Shown piece by piece: positions 17,575 through 25,765 of a stretch of 35,288 nucleotides of DNA. The position numbers were made by a program, and so were the translations under genes. Positions within the stretch are counted from its first letter, which is position 1. The number at the start of each line of letters is the position of its first letter. The notes under the pieces are model-generated. The model was not told the origin of the DNA, did no database searches, and was given only the letters and a program-made list of their open reading frames with translations. The stretch lies in NCBI GenBank assembly GCA_943787575.1, contig CALSMY010000009.1, forward strand, positions 1 through 35,288. The letters run 5' to 3'. Origin of the DNA: an uncultured Opitutales bacterium (GTDB lineage: Bacteria > Verrucomicrobiota > Verrucomicrobiia > Opitutales > Seribacteraceae).

Positions 17575-18513
17575 ATGAATCCAAAAAACATAACCTCCAA
17601 TCAAAACTTATCCCGTCGCGGTCTTCTTAAGAGTGGCATTGCCGGACTGGCAGGAGTCAGTGCCCTTGCGGGCGGAATTTCAACGGGTTGCGCCAATAAA
17701 CAGGAAGTGTCCTCGTCGCCCGGAAGGGTCGGTAATATTCGTCAATCCGTAGTATCCTGGTGTTTTTCCAAACATTGGAGTATTGAAGAGACCTGCAAGT
17801 ATGCCCGTGAGTTGGGCTGTGAAAGCGTGGAGTTAATTGGGTCAAAACATTGGCCAGTTTTACAAAAATATGGACTTACCTGTGCCATTTCCCCGATCGA
17901 TGTTGAGGGATACCCATTTATAAAAGGATTTAATAATCCAGAATATCACTCATGGTTGAGCAAGGTCACTCGTGAAGCGATTGATAAATCCGCAGATTTT
18001 GGATGTCCCAATGTAATCGCATTTACTGGTTTTTCAGAAAACTTTTCTTTGGAAGAAGGAGCTCGCAACTGTATCAATGGCTTTAAGCAGATCGCTGGCT
18101 ATGCAGAGAAAAAAGGGGTTACTGTATGTTTAGAAATGCTCAACAGTCGGGTGGGGGATCATCCGGATAAAGGACATCCGGGCTACCAGGGGGACCATAT
18201 CGATTATTGTATGGATATATTAAAAGCAGTGGGATCGCCTAGAGTAAAATTACTTTTTGATGTCTACCATGTACAAATCATGGACGGTGATGTGATTCGT
18301 CGGATTGGGGAATGCGGAGATATGATTGGTCATGTTCACACTGCGGGCAACCCAGGTCGTGGTGAACTTGATCATTCTCAGGAATTAAATTATCCACCGA
18401 TCATGCAAGCTCTTTTAGACATCGGATACAAGGGTTTTGTCGGGCAGGAATTTATTCCAACGGGGGATCCTTTAACCAGCCTTCGCCAAGCCGTTGAGCT
18501 TTGCGATGTCTGA
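17575..18513 (+). CDS. Tat-exported hydroxypyruvate-isomerase-like TIM-barrel protein
   Basis: The 312-residue protein starts with a twin-arginine signal (NLSRRGLLKSGIAGLAGVSA) that ends in a lipobox-like STGC at C39, so it may be a Tat-exported lipoprotein. The body is an AP-endonuclease-family-2 / sugar-phosphate-isomerase TIM barrel closest to hydroxypyruvate isomerase (Hyi): VTVCLEMLNSRVGDHPD (metal-binding E), KLLFDVYHVQIMDGDV (D and H), IGHVHTAGNPGRGELD, LNYPPIMQALLDIGYKG and GQEFIPTGDP. Such proteins isomerise or epimerise small hydroxy-acids or sugars with a divalent metal. Being exported, its substrate is probably a free sugar derivative in the periplasm rather than cytosolic hydroxypyruvate; this is inference. 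Verrucomicrobia and Planctomycetes commonly export such barrels. Confidence 0.85.
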   Translation: MNPKNITSNQNLSRRGLLKSGIAGLAGVSALAGGISTGCANKQEVSSSPGRVGNIRQSVVSWCFSKHWSIEETCKYARELGCESVELIGSKHWPVLQKYGLTCAISPIDVEGYPFIKGFNNPEYHSWLSKVTREAIDKSADFGCPNVIAFTGFSENFSLEEGARNCINGFKQIAGYAEKKGVTVCLEMLNSRVGDHPDKGHPGYQGDHIDYCMDILKAVGSPRVKLLFDVYHVQIMDGDVIRRIGECGDMIGHVHTAGNPGRGELDHSQELNYPPIMQALLDIGYKGFVGQEFIPTGDPLTSLRQAVELCDV

Positions 18514-18561
18514 GCCCAGTATTGATGGGTTTTAAACTTGGAATAATTTGAGTTTTCTTTG

Positions 18562-19536
18562 GTGGCGAAGTTGAAATTCATAGATTTATTTTGTGGTATT
18601 GGAGGGTTTCGCCAGGCACTTGAAGGAAAAGGCCACCAGTGCGTTTTTTCCTCTGATTGGGATCCGCATGCCCAGTCGGTATATCAGTGCAATTACGGAG
18701 AGACTCCTCGGGGAGATCTTACCGGTTTGATCGATGAAGACATTCCCAATCATGATCTTCTATGTGGAGGCTTTCCTTGCCAACCTTTTAGCATTTCGGG
18801 AAATCAGCGGGGGTTTGAGGATGCTCGGGGCACTTTGCTTCACGAGGTTTTACGAATTGCAAAATTCAGACAGCCCGCGGTTCTTTTATTGGAAAATGTT
18901 CGTAACTATTTAACCCATGACGGTGGAAGGACGCTTTCCACTACACTCTCCTTGTTGGATCGGGCGGGCTATCATTGCTACTACCAAACCCTAAATTCGT
19001 CTGGTTTTGGAGTTCCACAAAAAAGAGAGCGTTTATTTTTCGTCTGTTTTCGTAAAAACTTGGAGGTCAAAGAATTTAGTTTTCCTTTGCCCCATAACCA
19101 GGATGTTGCCCTGGAAGATATTCTTTTGCCTGCCGGTGATCAAAGGCTGGATGAATTTTTGATTCAACGAGACGATTTACGTTTCAGGGAAATTATTCCC
19201 GTGCGGCGTGAAAATCGGCCCTTACGAATCGGTACTGTTGGTAAGGGAGGGCAGGGTGAACGGGTGTACAGTATTAAAGGGCACGCCGTTACATTGTCTG
19301 CATTTGGTGGCGGTATCGGAGCAAAGACGGGTATGTACCTGGTAGGAGACCGGGTGCGTCGTTTACACCCGGAAGAGTGCAGGAGAGTCATGGGTTTTCC
19401 TGAAGGTTTTATTTTACATGACAAAGCAAATGTTTGTTTCAAACAGTTTGGGAACTCGGTTGTTGTCCCGGTAGTTTCGGCCCTTGTTGAGGAGATTGAA
19501 AAGTCTCTGCATTTAACCAAATTAAAAGCGGCGTGA
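18562..19536 (+). CDS. DNA (cytosine-5-)-methyltransferase, apparently solitary
   Basis: All main motifs of C5-cytosine methyltransferases are present in order. Numbering from the TTG at 18559 as residue 1, motif I is FIDLFCGIGGFRQALE, motif IV is GGFPCQPFSISG with catalytic C74, motif VI is LLLENVRNYL (E112-N113-V114), motif VIII is PQKRERLFFV (QKRER 154-158), and motif X is FKQFGNSVVVPVV. The variable target-recognition region between VIII and X is short (about residues 165-260). The enzyme transfers a methyl group from SAM to a cytosine in a specific site, unknown here. Start is unclear: TTG 18559, GTG 18562 and TTG 18571 all precede KFIDLF closely; GTG 18562 is used. No restriction endonuclease or Vsr gene is adjacent; the next gene, ten bases on, is a membrane protein. 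Confidence 0.9.
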   Translation: MAKLKFIDLFCGIGGFRQALEGKGHQCVFSSDWDPHAQSVYQCNYGETPRGDLTGLIDEDIPNHDLLCGGFPCQPFSISGNQRGFEDARGTLLHEVLRIAKFRQPAVLLLENVRNYLTHDGGRTLSTTLSLLDRAGYHCYYQTLNSSGFGVPQKRERLFFVCFRKNLEVKEFSFPLPHNQDVALEDILLPAGDQRLDEFLIQRDDLRFREIIPVRRENRPLRIGTVGKGGQGERVYSIKGHAVTLSAFGGGIGAKTGMYLVGDRVRRLHPEECRRVMGFPEGFILHDKANVCFKQFGNSVVVPVVSALVEEIEKSLHLTKLKAA

Positions 19537-19546
19537 TGCAAGGCGG

Positions 19547-19966
19547 ATGATTGCAAGACGTTCTGCCAAAAACACACTTTGGTGCCTTTTCGGATGTGCC
19601 CTTGGAGACCTAGGTACCATTCTTGGTTTTCAATCATATTATTCTCCCCTGCCTATTCCCAAAGAGTTATGGACTTTGGTGTGGGGACTTGCCATGACTG
19701 CGGGGATTTGCACTAGCGTACTTCTGGAAAGCCTTATTCTGTGGAAACAATTAGGACCCAAAGAAGCATTTCGTACGGCGATTGGCATGAGTATGGTTTC
19801 CATGCTGCTGATGGAGGCAGCTATGAACTTGATGGATTATGGAATGATGGGTGCACCAGCGATTACTCTGTCTGTTCTTCCTTTTACTTTAGGAGCTGGT
19901 TTCCTTGCTGCCTGGCCCTACAATTTTTGGAGATTAAAAAGCCACGGTAAATGTTGTCATGGTTAA
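19547..19966 (+). CDS. DUF4396-like small membrane protein
   Basis: The 139-residue protein has four hydrophobic segments. It has the DUF4396-type conserved core MEAAMNLMDYGMMG (third helix) and the ending FLAAWPYNFWRLKSHGK with the family's P-x-N-x-W near the C-terminus, then a short cysteine/histidine tail (CCHG). Function of the family is unknown. It lies ten bases after the DNA methyltransferase stop, with a weak AAGGCGG just before the ATG, so it is probably co-transcribed with it, though a functional link is not known. Confidence 0.65.
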   Translation: MIARRSAKNTLWCLFGCALGDLGTILGFQSYYSPLPIPKELWTLVWGLAMTAGICTSVLLESLILWKQLGPKEAFRTAIGMSMVSMLLMEAAMNLMDYGMMGAPAITLSVLPFTLGAGFLAAWPYNFWRLKSHGKCCHG

Positions 19967-20042
19967 ATAATCTCGGAATTAAGAGCTTTAGCTTTTCTTT
20001 CCTTGCCCTGACCTGCTCATTCTAACTAGATTCGCACCAAGC

Positions 20043-21645
20043 ATGAAATTGCTCTACCGTGAAGATGTTGAAGAAGCCGGGTATGATCTCCCGGCGGAAG
20101 GTTTGTGCGCCAATATTGGGGAGCAAGAAATGGGCGCCTTGAAGTTTGGTGGGGAATGGGTTCTTGCCCGTGACGAAGTGTTGGTTTCTGACGGTCATGA
20201 GCAACGCTTTCTGTACATGGTGGTAAACGGACATGTAGGAATTTACAAAGCAGATGATCAAGGACGTAACCAGGAGATTGCCTCTTTATCGGCAGGTGCT
20301 GCCTTTGGGGAAATGGCCTTTCTCAGTGGCGGTCGTTGCTTCTGCCACTGTACAGGCTGTGGGCGAGTGTATCCTCTGGCGGATGGATCATGAAAGGTTA
20401 TTGGAATTTATCGGTGAGAATGGATTTGCTGGCGGTCAGTTATGTTTGAATGTGGCAAGTATCCTCTCCGGGCGCCTGGTTGATGGAAACCAAAAGGTGC
20501 TCAGTATGGGACGCGACCTTCAGGAGTCTTTGCAGCACCTGCAATCAGCCTCGGATGCCGATCAGAAAAAATCGGAGGCTCTCAAGCAGATGCAGGGCAA
20601 AGTGTCCAACATGCAGAACGCATTTAAAGGAAGTTCTGTAAAAAAATCAGGTATCAGTCCATTGGCTTTGGTTGCCTTTGCCTTGGCTGGATTAAGTACG
20701 CTGGGTATGATTGGTCTGTTTGTCTCTATTGACGATTCGGTCGCTGAGCGGGCGGAAACCTTAGCTAAAAAGGTTGAGAAACTTGAAAAGAACGAATCTT
20801 TTTACCTTCAACTTAAGAAGCAATTGGAGGGTGAAAATGAAGAGATGGTCGAAGAAACGAAGTCCTTGCGACAAAGCAATGAAGCTTTGGAGGAAGAGGT
20901 GGCAGATGCAGCCGAAACCGTTGACGATTTAAAAGATGAGGTTCGCAGCCTTGAACGTGATTTAAGCAACGCAAAGGATGATATTGTACGAGCACAAAGA
21001 GCACGCCCTGTCGAGGTAGCCAAGGAAGAGTCAGATGTTCCTAAAGTTAGCCAATCCTTTGTGAATGAAGTTTTAAGTTGGGCACACAAGAATTCCACCC
21101 TTTCCTTTCCTGCAGAAATTACCCTGGCGAATGAAGGAGTTACCCTTACTGATCGTTCCAAACAGGTGCAGGTCCCTGTCCCTGTTGGTGGAATGTTAAG
21201 GGCCACACGCTTTCACCCATCTGCTGCTGGTTACTTGGTCGTGGCTCAATTGAATAGCGATAAACTTTTAGCTACCATAAAAGTTGTGAATTCAAATTTT
21301 GTGGAAGTTGTGGCTCCTAAATATGTCAGGCTTATGAATTCAATGGGTAAGTCTGTCAAAAATCCATACGCAAAAAAAAAAGTAAGTAACCAAGCTGCTT
21401 CCATACGCCGGAACCAGTCACAACCTTTGCCCAAACAGGTTGAACCTTTGGAGCAAACTACTTCTAGCTCTAATTCCGAGCGCATACTAAAGAGCAAAGC
21501 TTTACTTCCACAAAAGGGGGAAGATTTTCTCAAATCTACTGGCCCTGGTGTTTTGGGGAAACCTGCCAACGATCATGGTACAGGTTGCGTGTGCAAGGAT
21601 TGTCGGGTCAATAAGGTTGGTAAGGGAAGCCTATTTCCCGAATGA
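20043..21645 (+). pseudogene. Cyclic-nucleotide-binding-domain membrane coiled-coil protein, one frameshift
   Basis: The first frame (20043-20393) encodes a cNMP-binding domain (FLYMVVNGHVGIYKADDQGR, SLSAGAAFGEMAFLSGGR) and then turns into nonsense. The next frame continues it exactly: ASATVQAVGECILWRMDHER, LLEFIGENG, to 21645. Omitting one T at 20336-20337 gives FLSGGRASATVQAV, the usual phosphate-binding-cassette arrangement, and a 533-residue protein. After the cNMP domain (about 20-145) come a transmembrane helix (about 204-229), a long acidic coiled coil (230-320) and a C-terminal domain, presumably on the other side of the membrane, ending in a cysteine motif CVCKDCR (C515, C517, C520). 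It looks like a membrane signalling protein. Single-base error, recoding or recent mutation are all possible. Convergent with the Ser/Thr kinase. Confidence 0.7.
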
Positions 21646-21662
21646 TGATTCTTTGACTACAA

Positions 21663-21680
21663 AATCGAATTTTTTCGATT
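21663..21680. terminator. Hairpin between convergent cNMP protein and kinase genes
   Basis: A 6-bp perfect stem AATCGA / TCGATT encloses a loop of A and T (ATTTTT), lying 18 bases after one gene's stop and touching the kinase stop codon on the other strand. It could serve both directions, but the stem is short and AT-rich. Confidence 0.35.
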
Positions 21681-22779
21681 ACTGAGAAAATAAAGCGTAG
21701 ATACCTGCACCCAAAACGGCAGAAAGTGCCGAAATAATTAAATAAGCATTTTGGTTGTTCCAACGCGTCAGTCGTTCCCAACCAGAGTACCAATAAACTG
21801 AGACTTCCTCCTCATGTCGAAATCTTTGCAAGTCTTCTAGAAATAAACGGGCGTGGGAATAGCGATGGCCACGGGAACGATGCAGTGCCTTCATACAAAT
21901 AGATTGTAGGTCTCTGGGGATTTTACGCTCTGGGGCAACTTCTCTAGGCAGCGGGTAGGGTTCGTCCAGGAGTTTTTTCTTAATTTCTGAAATATCTTCT
22001 CCCTGAAGAAATGATTTCAGGGTGAGCATTTCGAAGAGTAGAATACCCAAAGAAAAAACATCTGATTTTTCATCGAGATCGCTTAACCCACGAGCAATCT
22101 CCGGGGTCATGTAAAGGGGAGTACCGTAATGCATGCCGCTACGAGTAAGGCTGAGGTCGGCAGGTTTACCATCCCCTCCCAGTTTTTCGGCTAGGCTCTT
22201 ACCTCCCAGTACCTTGGCTAATCCCCAGTCGAGAACATAGACTTCACCAAATTTTCCTACGATAATGTTAGCGGGTTTTAAGTCTCTATGAATCACGCCA
22301 ATTTCATGGGCATAAGCAATGGTCTGACTTACTTGAATTAATATATCAAGCAGTCGGGGAAGCGGGAATTTTTCTACGATCTCGGGCACTTCATGTTTTA
22401 AATCAAGCAGGATTTGCCTAAGGTCCTGCCCATACACTCTTTTCATGGTAAAGAAAAGCTGGCCTTCCCGGTCTCGGCCAAGCTCGTATACCGGAACAGT
22501 ACCTGGATGTTGTATATTGGCAGTTACTCTGGCTTCACGAACAAAGCGTTGGGTTTCTATTTCTGAATCCTGGAGGTCTTTGTGCAGGGTTTTATAAGCT
22601 ACCTTGCGGTGAAGGTTTACATCTTCTGTTAGAAACAACTTGGCTGTGCCTCCTTCCCCTAGGGGATTAAGTTCGTCATATTTAAGGGATCCACTTTTCC
22701 ATGCACGAGGAAGGAGTTCATCTGTTTGCTCCTGTTTTAGGCAGTTATTTTCCTCTTCTTTCTTAATCACAATTACCAA
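21679..22779 (-). CDS. Serine/threonine protein kinase with C-terminal membrane anchor
   Basis: The 366-residue protein holds a complete PknB-like kinase domain: glycine loop LGEGGTAKLFL (about 40-50), lysine K63 in VAYKTL, E82 in REAR, catalytic loop HRDLKPANII (H164-R165-D166, N171), DWG at 184-186 in place of DFG, and YMTPEIARGL for the APE motif. A transmembrane helix closes the protein (LIISALSAVLGAGIYALF), placing the kinase in the cytoplasm with almost nothing outside. DWG is common in planctomycete and verrucomicrobial kinases and compatible with activity. The start is TTG 22779 or GTG 22770. It follows trhO by 21 bases, so is probably in the same transcript; its partners are unknown, the convergent cNMP protein being a candidate by position only. 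Confidence 0.9.
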   Translation of the reverse strand: MVIVIKKEEENNCLKQEQTDELLPRAWKSGSLKYDELNPLGEGGTAKLFLTEDVNLHRKVAYKTLHKDLQDSEIETQRFVREARVTANIQHPGTVPVYELGRDREGQLFFTMKRVYGQDLRQILLDLKHEVPEIVEKFPLPRLLDILIQVSQTIAYAHEIGVIHRDLKPANIIVGKFGEVYVLDWGLAKVLGGKSLAEKLGGDGKPADLSLTRSGMHYGTPLYMTPEIARGLSDLDEKSDVFSLGILLFEMLTLKSFLQGEDISEIKKKLLDEPYPLPREVAPERKIPRDLQSICMKALHRSRGHRYSHARLFLEDLQRFRHEEEVSVYWYSGWERLTRWNNQNAYLIISALSAVLGAGIYALFSQ

Positions 22780-22800
22780 GTAACTCTAAATTAGTGTAAC

Positions 22801-23754
22801 TTATTCATGGGTGCAAGGACGGGCCGTTTTCTTATGCTTAGCAGGCATTTCTTTCCCGATATGCTGGGTGTTTCGCTTCTGTGCAAGGGCAATTTGCCGC
22901 TGCCTTTCCCGCAAACCTTCTCTTCTTTCCGGGCTGATAGAGCGGGCACATCTTGGGCAGGATACACCTTCTTCAAATTCAGGGGATTCATAGTCATCAT
23001 CATCGAGAGGCCACCTACAAGAAAAGCAAAGTTTAGCCTTTCCATCCACTAATCCATGAATGACTGAGACCCGATGATCAAAAACAAAACATTCTCCTTT
23101 CCATTTGCTTGTTTCCTCTTTCATTTTTTCCAAGTAATGAAGGATGCCTCCTCGCAAATGATAAACCTCTTCAAATCCGTTTTGAACCAAGTGTGCAGAG
23201 GCTTTTTCGCATCGAATGCCACCCGTGCAATACATGGCTATTTTTTTCTTTTTTTCTTTGCCCCAATGTTTTTTTACGAAGTCTGCCCATTGGCCAAAGG
23301 TTTGGGTCTTTGGATTTACTGCACCCTCAAAGGTGCCGATTTCAACTTCGTAATCATTGCGCACGTCTACCACTTCGACCTCTGGGTCTGAAATCAAGGT
23401 GTTCCAGTCTTCAGGCTCGATGTATGTGCCTGATCCGTTTGAGGGAAGAATGGACGGATCGCCCAAGGTTACAATCTCTCGCCGGATTACAATGCGTAAG
23501 CGATAAAAAGTTGAACGGGGAGTGGTCATCGATCGTAGGGGAAGGTCCGAGAATCGATCGTCCGCAGAGATGTGCCTGACAAAGCGTTCAAGCCCTTCCT
23601 CCGAGCCTGAAAGGGTGGCATTTATCCCTTCCTTTGCCAGAATTAAGGAGCCTGTAACCTTTTCTTTTTTTCCAAGTTCTTCAAGGACTGGTTTCCATTC
23701 CCGATGGTCGGGGAATTCGGCAAATCGATAAAAGGTGATGACTTTCTGGTCCAT
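22801..23754 (-). CDS. trhO: tRNA uridine(34) hydroxylase TrhO (rhodanese family)
   Basis: The 317-residue protein matches TrhO/YceA throughout. The N-terminal ferredoxin-like domain contains SLILAKEGINATLSGSEEGL (about 36-55). The rhodanese domain contains VDVRNDYEVEIGTFEGAVNP (about 129-148) and the active-site loop MYCTGGIRCEKAS with C176 and C182. A cysteine-rich tail follows (CFSCRWPL, CPRCARS) as in other members, then a basic end. TrhO hydroxylates U34 of certain tRNAs in an oxygen-dependent way, giving ho5U for wobble decoding, in the cytoplasm. It sits between the SGNH hydrolase (26 bases upstream) and the kinase (21 bases downstream) on the same strand. Confidence 0.95.
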   Translation of the reverse strand: MDQKVITFYRFAEFPDHREWKPVLEELGKKEKVTGSLILAKEGINATLSGSEEGLERFVRHISADDRFSDLPLRSMTTPRSTFYRLRIVIRREIVTLGDPSILPSNGSGTYIEPEDWNTLISDPEVEVVDVRNDYEVEIGTFEGAVNPKTQTFGQWADFVKKHWGKEKKKKIAMYCTGGIRCEKASAHLVQNGFEEVYHLRGGILHYLEKMKEETSKWKGECFVFDHRVSVIHGLVDGKAKLCFSCRWPLDDDDYESPEFEEGVSCPRCARSISPERREGLRERQRQIALAQKRNTQHIGKEMPAKHKKTARPCTHE

Positions 23755-23780
23755 TTTGATCGAGGGTGGATAATCTAAGT

Positions 23781-24542
23781 TTATCCTCTAACTGCCTGGA
23801 GCCAATAATCGGCCATCAGGGCAGAACCGTGAGCAGTCGGGTGGACACCATCTCGTGCCCAGTGTTGAGGGGGAGCAAAGCTTAGTGCCTGATCAAACAT
23901 CGATTGAAAGGGAACAAAAGTAGCAGCGTGGGAATCTGCAACCCTGCGGGCTGCTTCCCGGTAACGATCAAATTCGGGGAACCATTTTGAGCTGACTGCT
24001 CCGCATTTTAGGACAAAGGGTTCGCAAATAACAAGTTGTATGTCGGGTAATGCCTCTCGAGTCCGGGCGACTAGGGCGAGGTAATCTTCTTCGTAGCGAT
24101 CGACGGTTCCATCGTACTTCCCCTGAAAGCCATGCCAGATATCATTCACTCCAATTAATATACTCAGAATATCAGGCTTGTGTGCCAGGCAGTCGCTTTG
24201 CCAACGGGCATCCAGTTGGTGTACCTTGTTGCCAGAAATTCCTCGATTAAAAATAGATAGTTTTAAATCTGCTCTGCTGTTTAACATGCCAGCTGCTGCC
24301 ATCGATGCGTACCCATTCCCCATCGATGCCTGGTCATTGGGCTTGGGCGATTTACGGTTTTGACGTCCGGCATCGGTTATGGAGTCTCCTTGAAAAAGCA
24401 GGGTTGCTCCAGGCTTTAAATGAATTTTTGGATTCGCCACTTCTTTTTTGCTCAAAGCTTGAGAAAACAAGGTGCCAGATAGACTAGCCAAAGTTGCTCC
24501 ACCGAGTAGTTGACGTCTTGAAATTGAAAAAGATGAGTTCAT
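23781..24542 (-). CDS. Tat-exported SGNH/GDSL hydrolase
   Basis: A 253-residue protein with a twin-arginine signal (SISRRQLLGGATLASLSG) and the four SGNH blocks: block I FQGDSITDAG with nucleophile S54, G101 in FNRGISGNKV, block III ILIGVNDIWHG with N133, and block V ARDGVHPTAHG with D231 and H234. Such enzymes remove acyl, usually acetyl, groups from carbohydrates such as xylan or pectin side chains. Export by Tat and the many carbohydrate-related genes nearby suggest a periplasmic or secreted carbohydrate esterase, but the substrate is not determined. First gene of the minus-strand group with trhO and the kinase; divergent from the RidA gene across about 100 bases. Confidence 0.9.
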   Translation of the reverse strand: MNSSFSISRRQLLGGATLASLSGTLFSQALSKKEVANPKIHLKPGATLLFQGDSITDAGRQNRKSPKPNDQASMGNGYASMAAAGMLNSRADLKLSIFNRGISGNKVHQLDARWQSDCLAHKPDILSILIGVNDIWHGFQGKYDGTVDRYEEDYLALVARTREALPDIQLVICEPFVLKCGAVSSKWFPEFDRYREAARRVADSHAATFVPFQSMFDQALSFAPPQHWARDGVHPTAHGSALMADYWLQAVRG

Positions 24543-24640
24543 GGCACGATCAAATAAATTAACCTGTGTATAGGCAACGGGGAATTACTTCGATTTGACG
24601 CTTGCCCCAATGGGGGGGAGGAGGGCATTTATTCGAATAT

Positions 24641-25105
24641 ATGAATCCAGACGAATTCCTTTCCTCCAGTGGTATCCAATTACCCCCTGCTCCACTAGCT
24701 GCTGGCTTGTACAAGCCGATGACGATCGTGGGAGACCTCGCTTACCTCTCCGGGCACTTACCTATTCTTGAAGATGGGAAAATGCTTCTTGGGTCAGTCG
24801 GGCATGACCGATCCATTGAGGAAGGGCATGATGCGGCTCGTCAAGTTGGGTTAAATATGTTGGCCACATTAAAAGCCGAACTAGGATCTCTTAATCGGGT
24901 AGTCAGGGTTGTTAAGTTGCTTGGCCTGGTTCAGGCACCGAGCGGATTTACTCAACACCCCCAGGTGATTAATGGCTGCAGCGAACTTTTTAAGGATGTG
25001 TTTGGAGATGATGCCGGGGTAGGGACCCGAAGTGCTTTAGGGGTTTCCGGACTACCTGCCGGGGTGATGGTGGAAATCGAGGGAATTTTCCAAATAAGAG
25101 AGTGA
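24641..25105 (+). CDS. RidA family (YjgF/YER057c/UK114) protein
   Basis: About 154 residues from the ATG at 24641, which matches the usual N-terminus (NPDEFLSSSGIQLPPAPLAA); the frame is open upstream to a TTG at 24602 but the extra residues look non-coding. Family blocks are VGDLAYLSGHLP (about 33-44), ARQVGLNMLATLKAELGSLN, VVRVVKLLGLVQAPSGFTQH and the closing GTRSALGVSGLPAGVMVEIE with the conserved R and E of the ligand site. RidA proteins hydrolyse reactive enamine/imine intermediates formed by PLP enzymes; this long subgroup (YjgF_YER057c_UK114_like_1) is less studied and may have another role. Stop overlaps the start of the YdcF-like gene by GTGA. Confidence 0.88.
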   Translation: MNPDEFLSSSGIQLPPAPLAAGLYKPMTIVGDLAYLSGHLPILEDGKMLLGSVGHDRSIEEGHDAARQVGLNMLATLKAELGSLNRVVRVVKLLGLVQAPSGFTQHPQVINGCSELFKDVFGDDAGVGTRSALGVSGLPAGVMVEIEGIFQIRE

Positions 25106-25755
25106 ATATTCTAAAAAAAATCGCCTGGGTTTTGAGTTCCTGTTGCCTTGGTCTTTTTATCCTTTGGGTTTTTCATGCCCAACTTCTCACCCTTTATGGA
25201 CAATGGTTTATCGTAAGTGATGCTCAGAAGGGAGCGGATGCTATCATATGCTTGTCCGGAGATCGTGAAACTCGCACCCCCGAATGCCTAAGGCTGTGGA
25301 AAAATGGGTATGCTAAACGTCTGTTCGTCACCGCAGAAAAACCGAAGAATAACGAGTTTAATGCATTGGAACTCAGTCACCTTGAATTTGCTGAGGCTGT
25401 TACCAAGCGAATGAATTTGAATGCCCACTGGGAACTTTTACCCTCCTTGAGCGGTGGGGCGACCTCCACCTTTGATGAGGCCGAGGATGCCCTGTCATTT
25501 GCGAAGAAGGAGGGGTGGAAGCAGATCATTTTTGTAACCGATGAGTTTCATACCCGCAGGTCCTTGCTTGCATTTCAAAAAGTATTTTCGGGCAGTAATA
25601 TCAGGACGCAGGCAGCCGGTGCGCCTAACGAGGTCTTTTCGGTTGATGATTGGTGGAAATCTGACCGCGGAATTCTCGCTTACTTTGGAGAGACTATAAA
25701 GTTTCCCATCTACTGGCTATGGGATCATGAACCCAAGATCGTTAAGAACGACTAA
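25102..25755 (+). CDS. YdcF-like (DUF218) membrane-anchored protein
   Basis: The 217-residue protein starts with GTG at 25102, overlapping the RidA stop by four bases (GTGA), which suggests translational coupling. An N-terminal membrane helix (IAWVLSSCCLGLFILWVFHA) is followed by a DUF218 domain: GADAIICLSGDRETRTPECL, LWKNGYAKRLFVTAEKPKN, LSGGATSTFDEAEDALSFAK and IIFVTDEFHTRRSLLAFQKV, matching the family's G-G-x-x-x-R, R/S-x-N/T-x-x-E and T-x-x-x-H-x-x-R blocks. YdcF-type proteins may bind nucleotides, and SanA relatives affect envelope permeability; the role here is unknown. Convergent with the outer-membrane protein gene, with only ten bases between the stops. Confidence 0.85.
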   Translation: MNILKKIAWVLSSCCLGLFILWVFHAQLLTLYGQWFIVSDAQKGADAIICLSGDRETRTPECLRLWKNGYAKRLFVTAEKPKNNEFNALELSHLEFAEAVTKRMNLNAHWELLPSLSGGATSTFDEAEDALSFAKKEGWKQIIFVTDEFHTRRSLLAFQKVFSGSNIRTQAAGAPNEVFSVDDWWKSDRGILAYFGETIKFPIYWLWDHEPKIVKND

Positions 25756-25765
25756 GGACTGCGTA

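Noticed and set aside
18562..19966. A restriction-modification system
   Set aside because: Neither neighbour resembles a nuclease; the downstream protein is a four-helix membrane protein.
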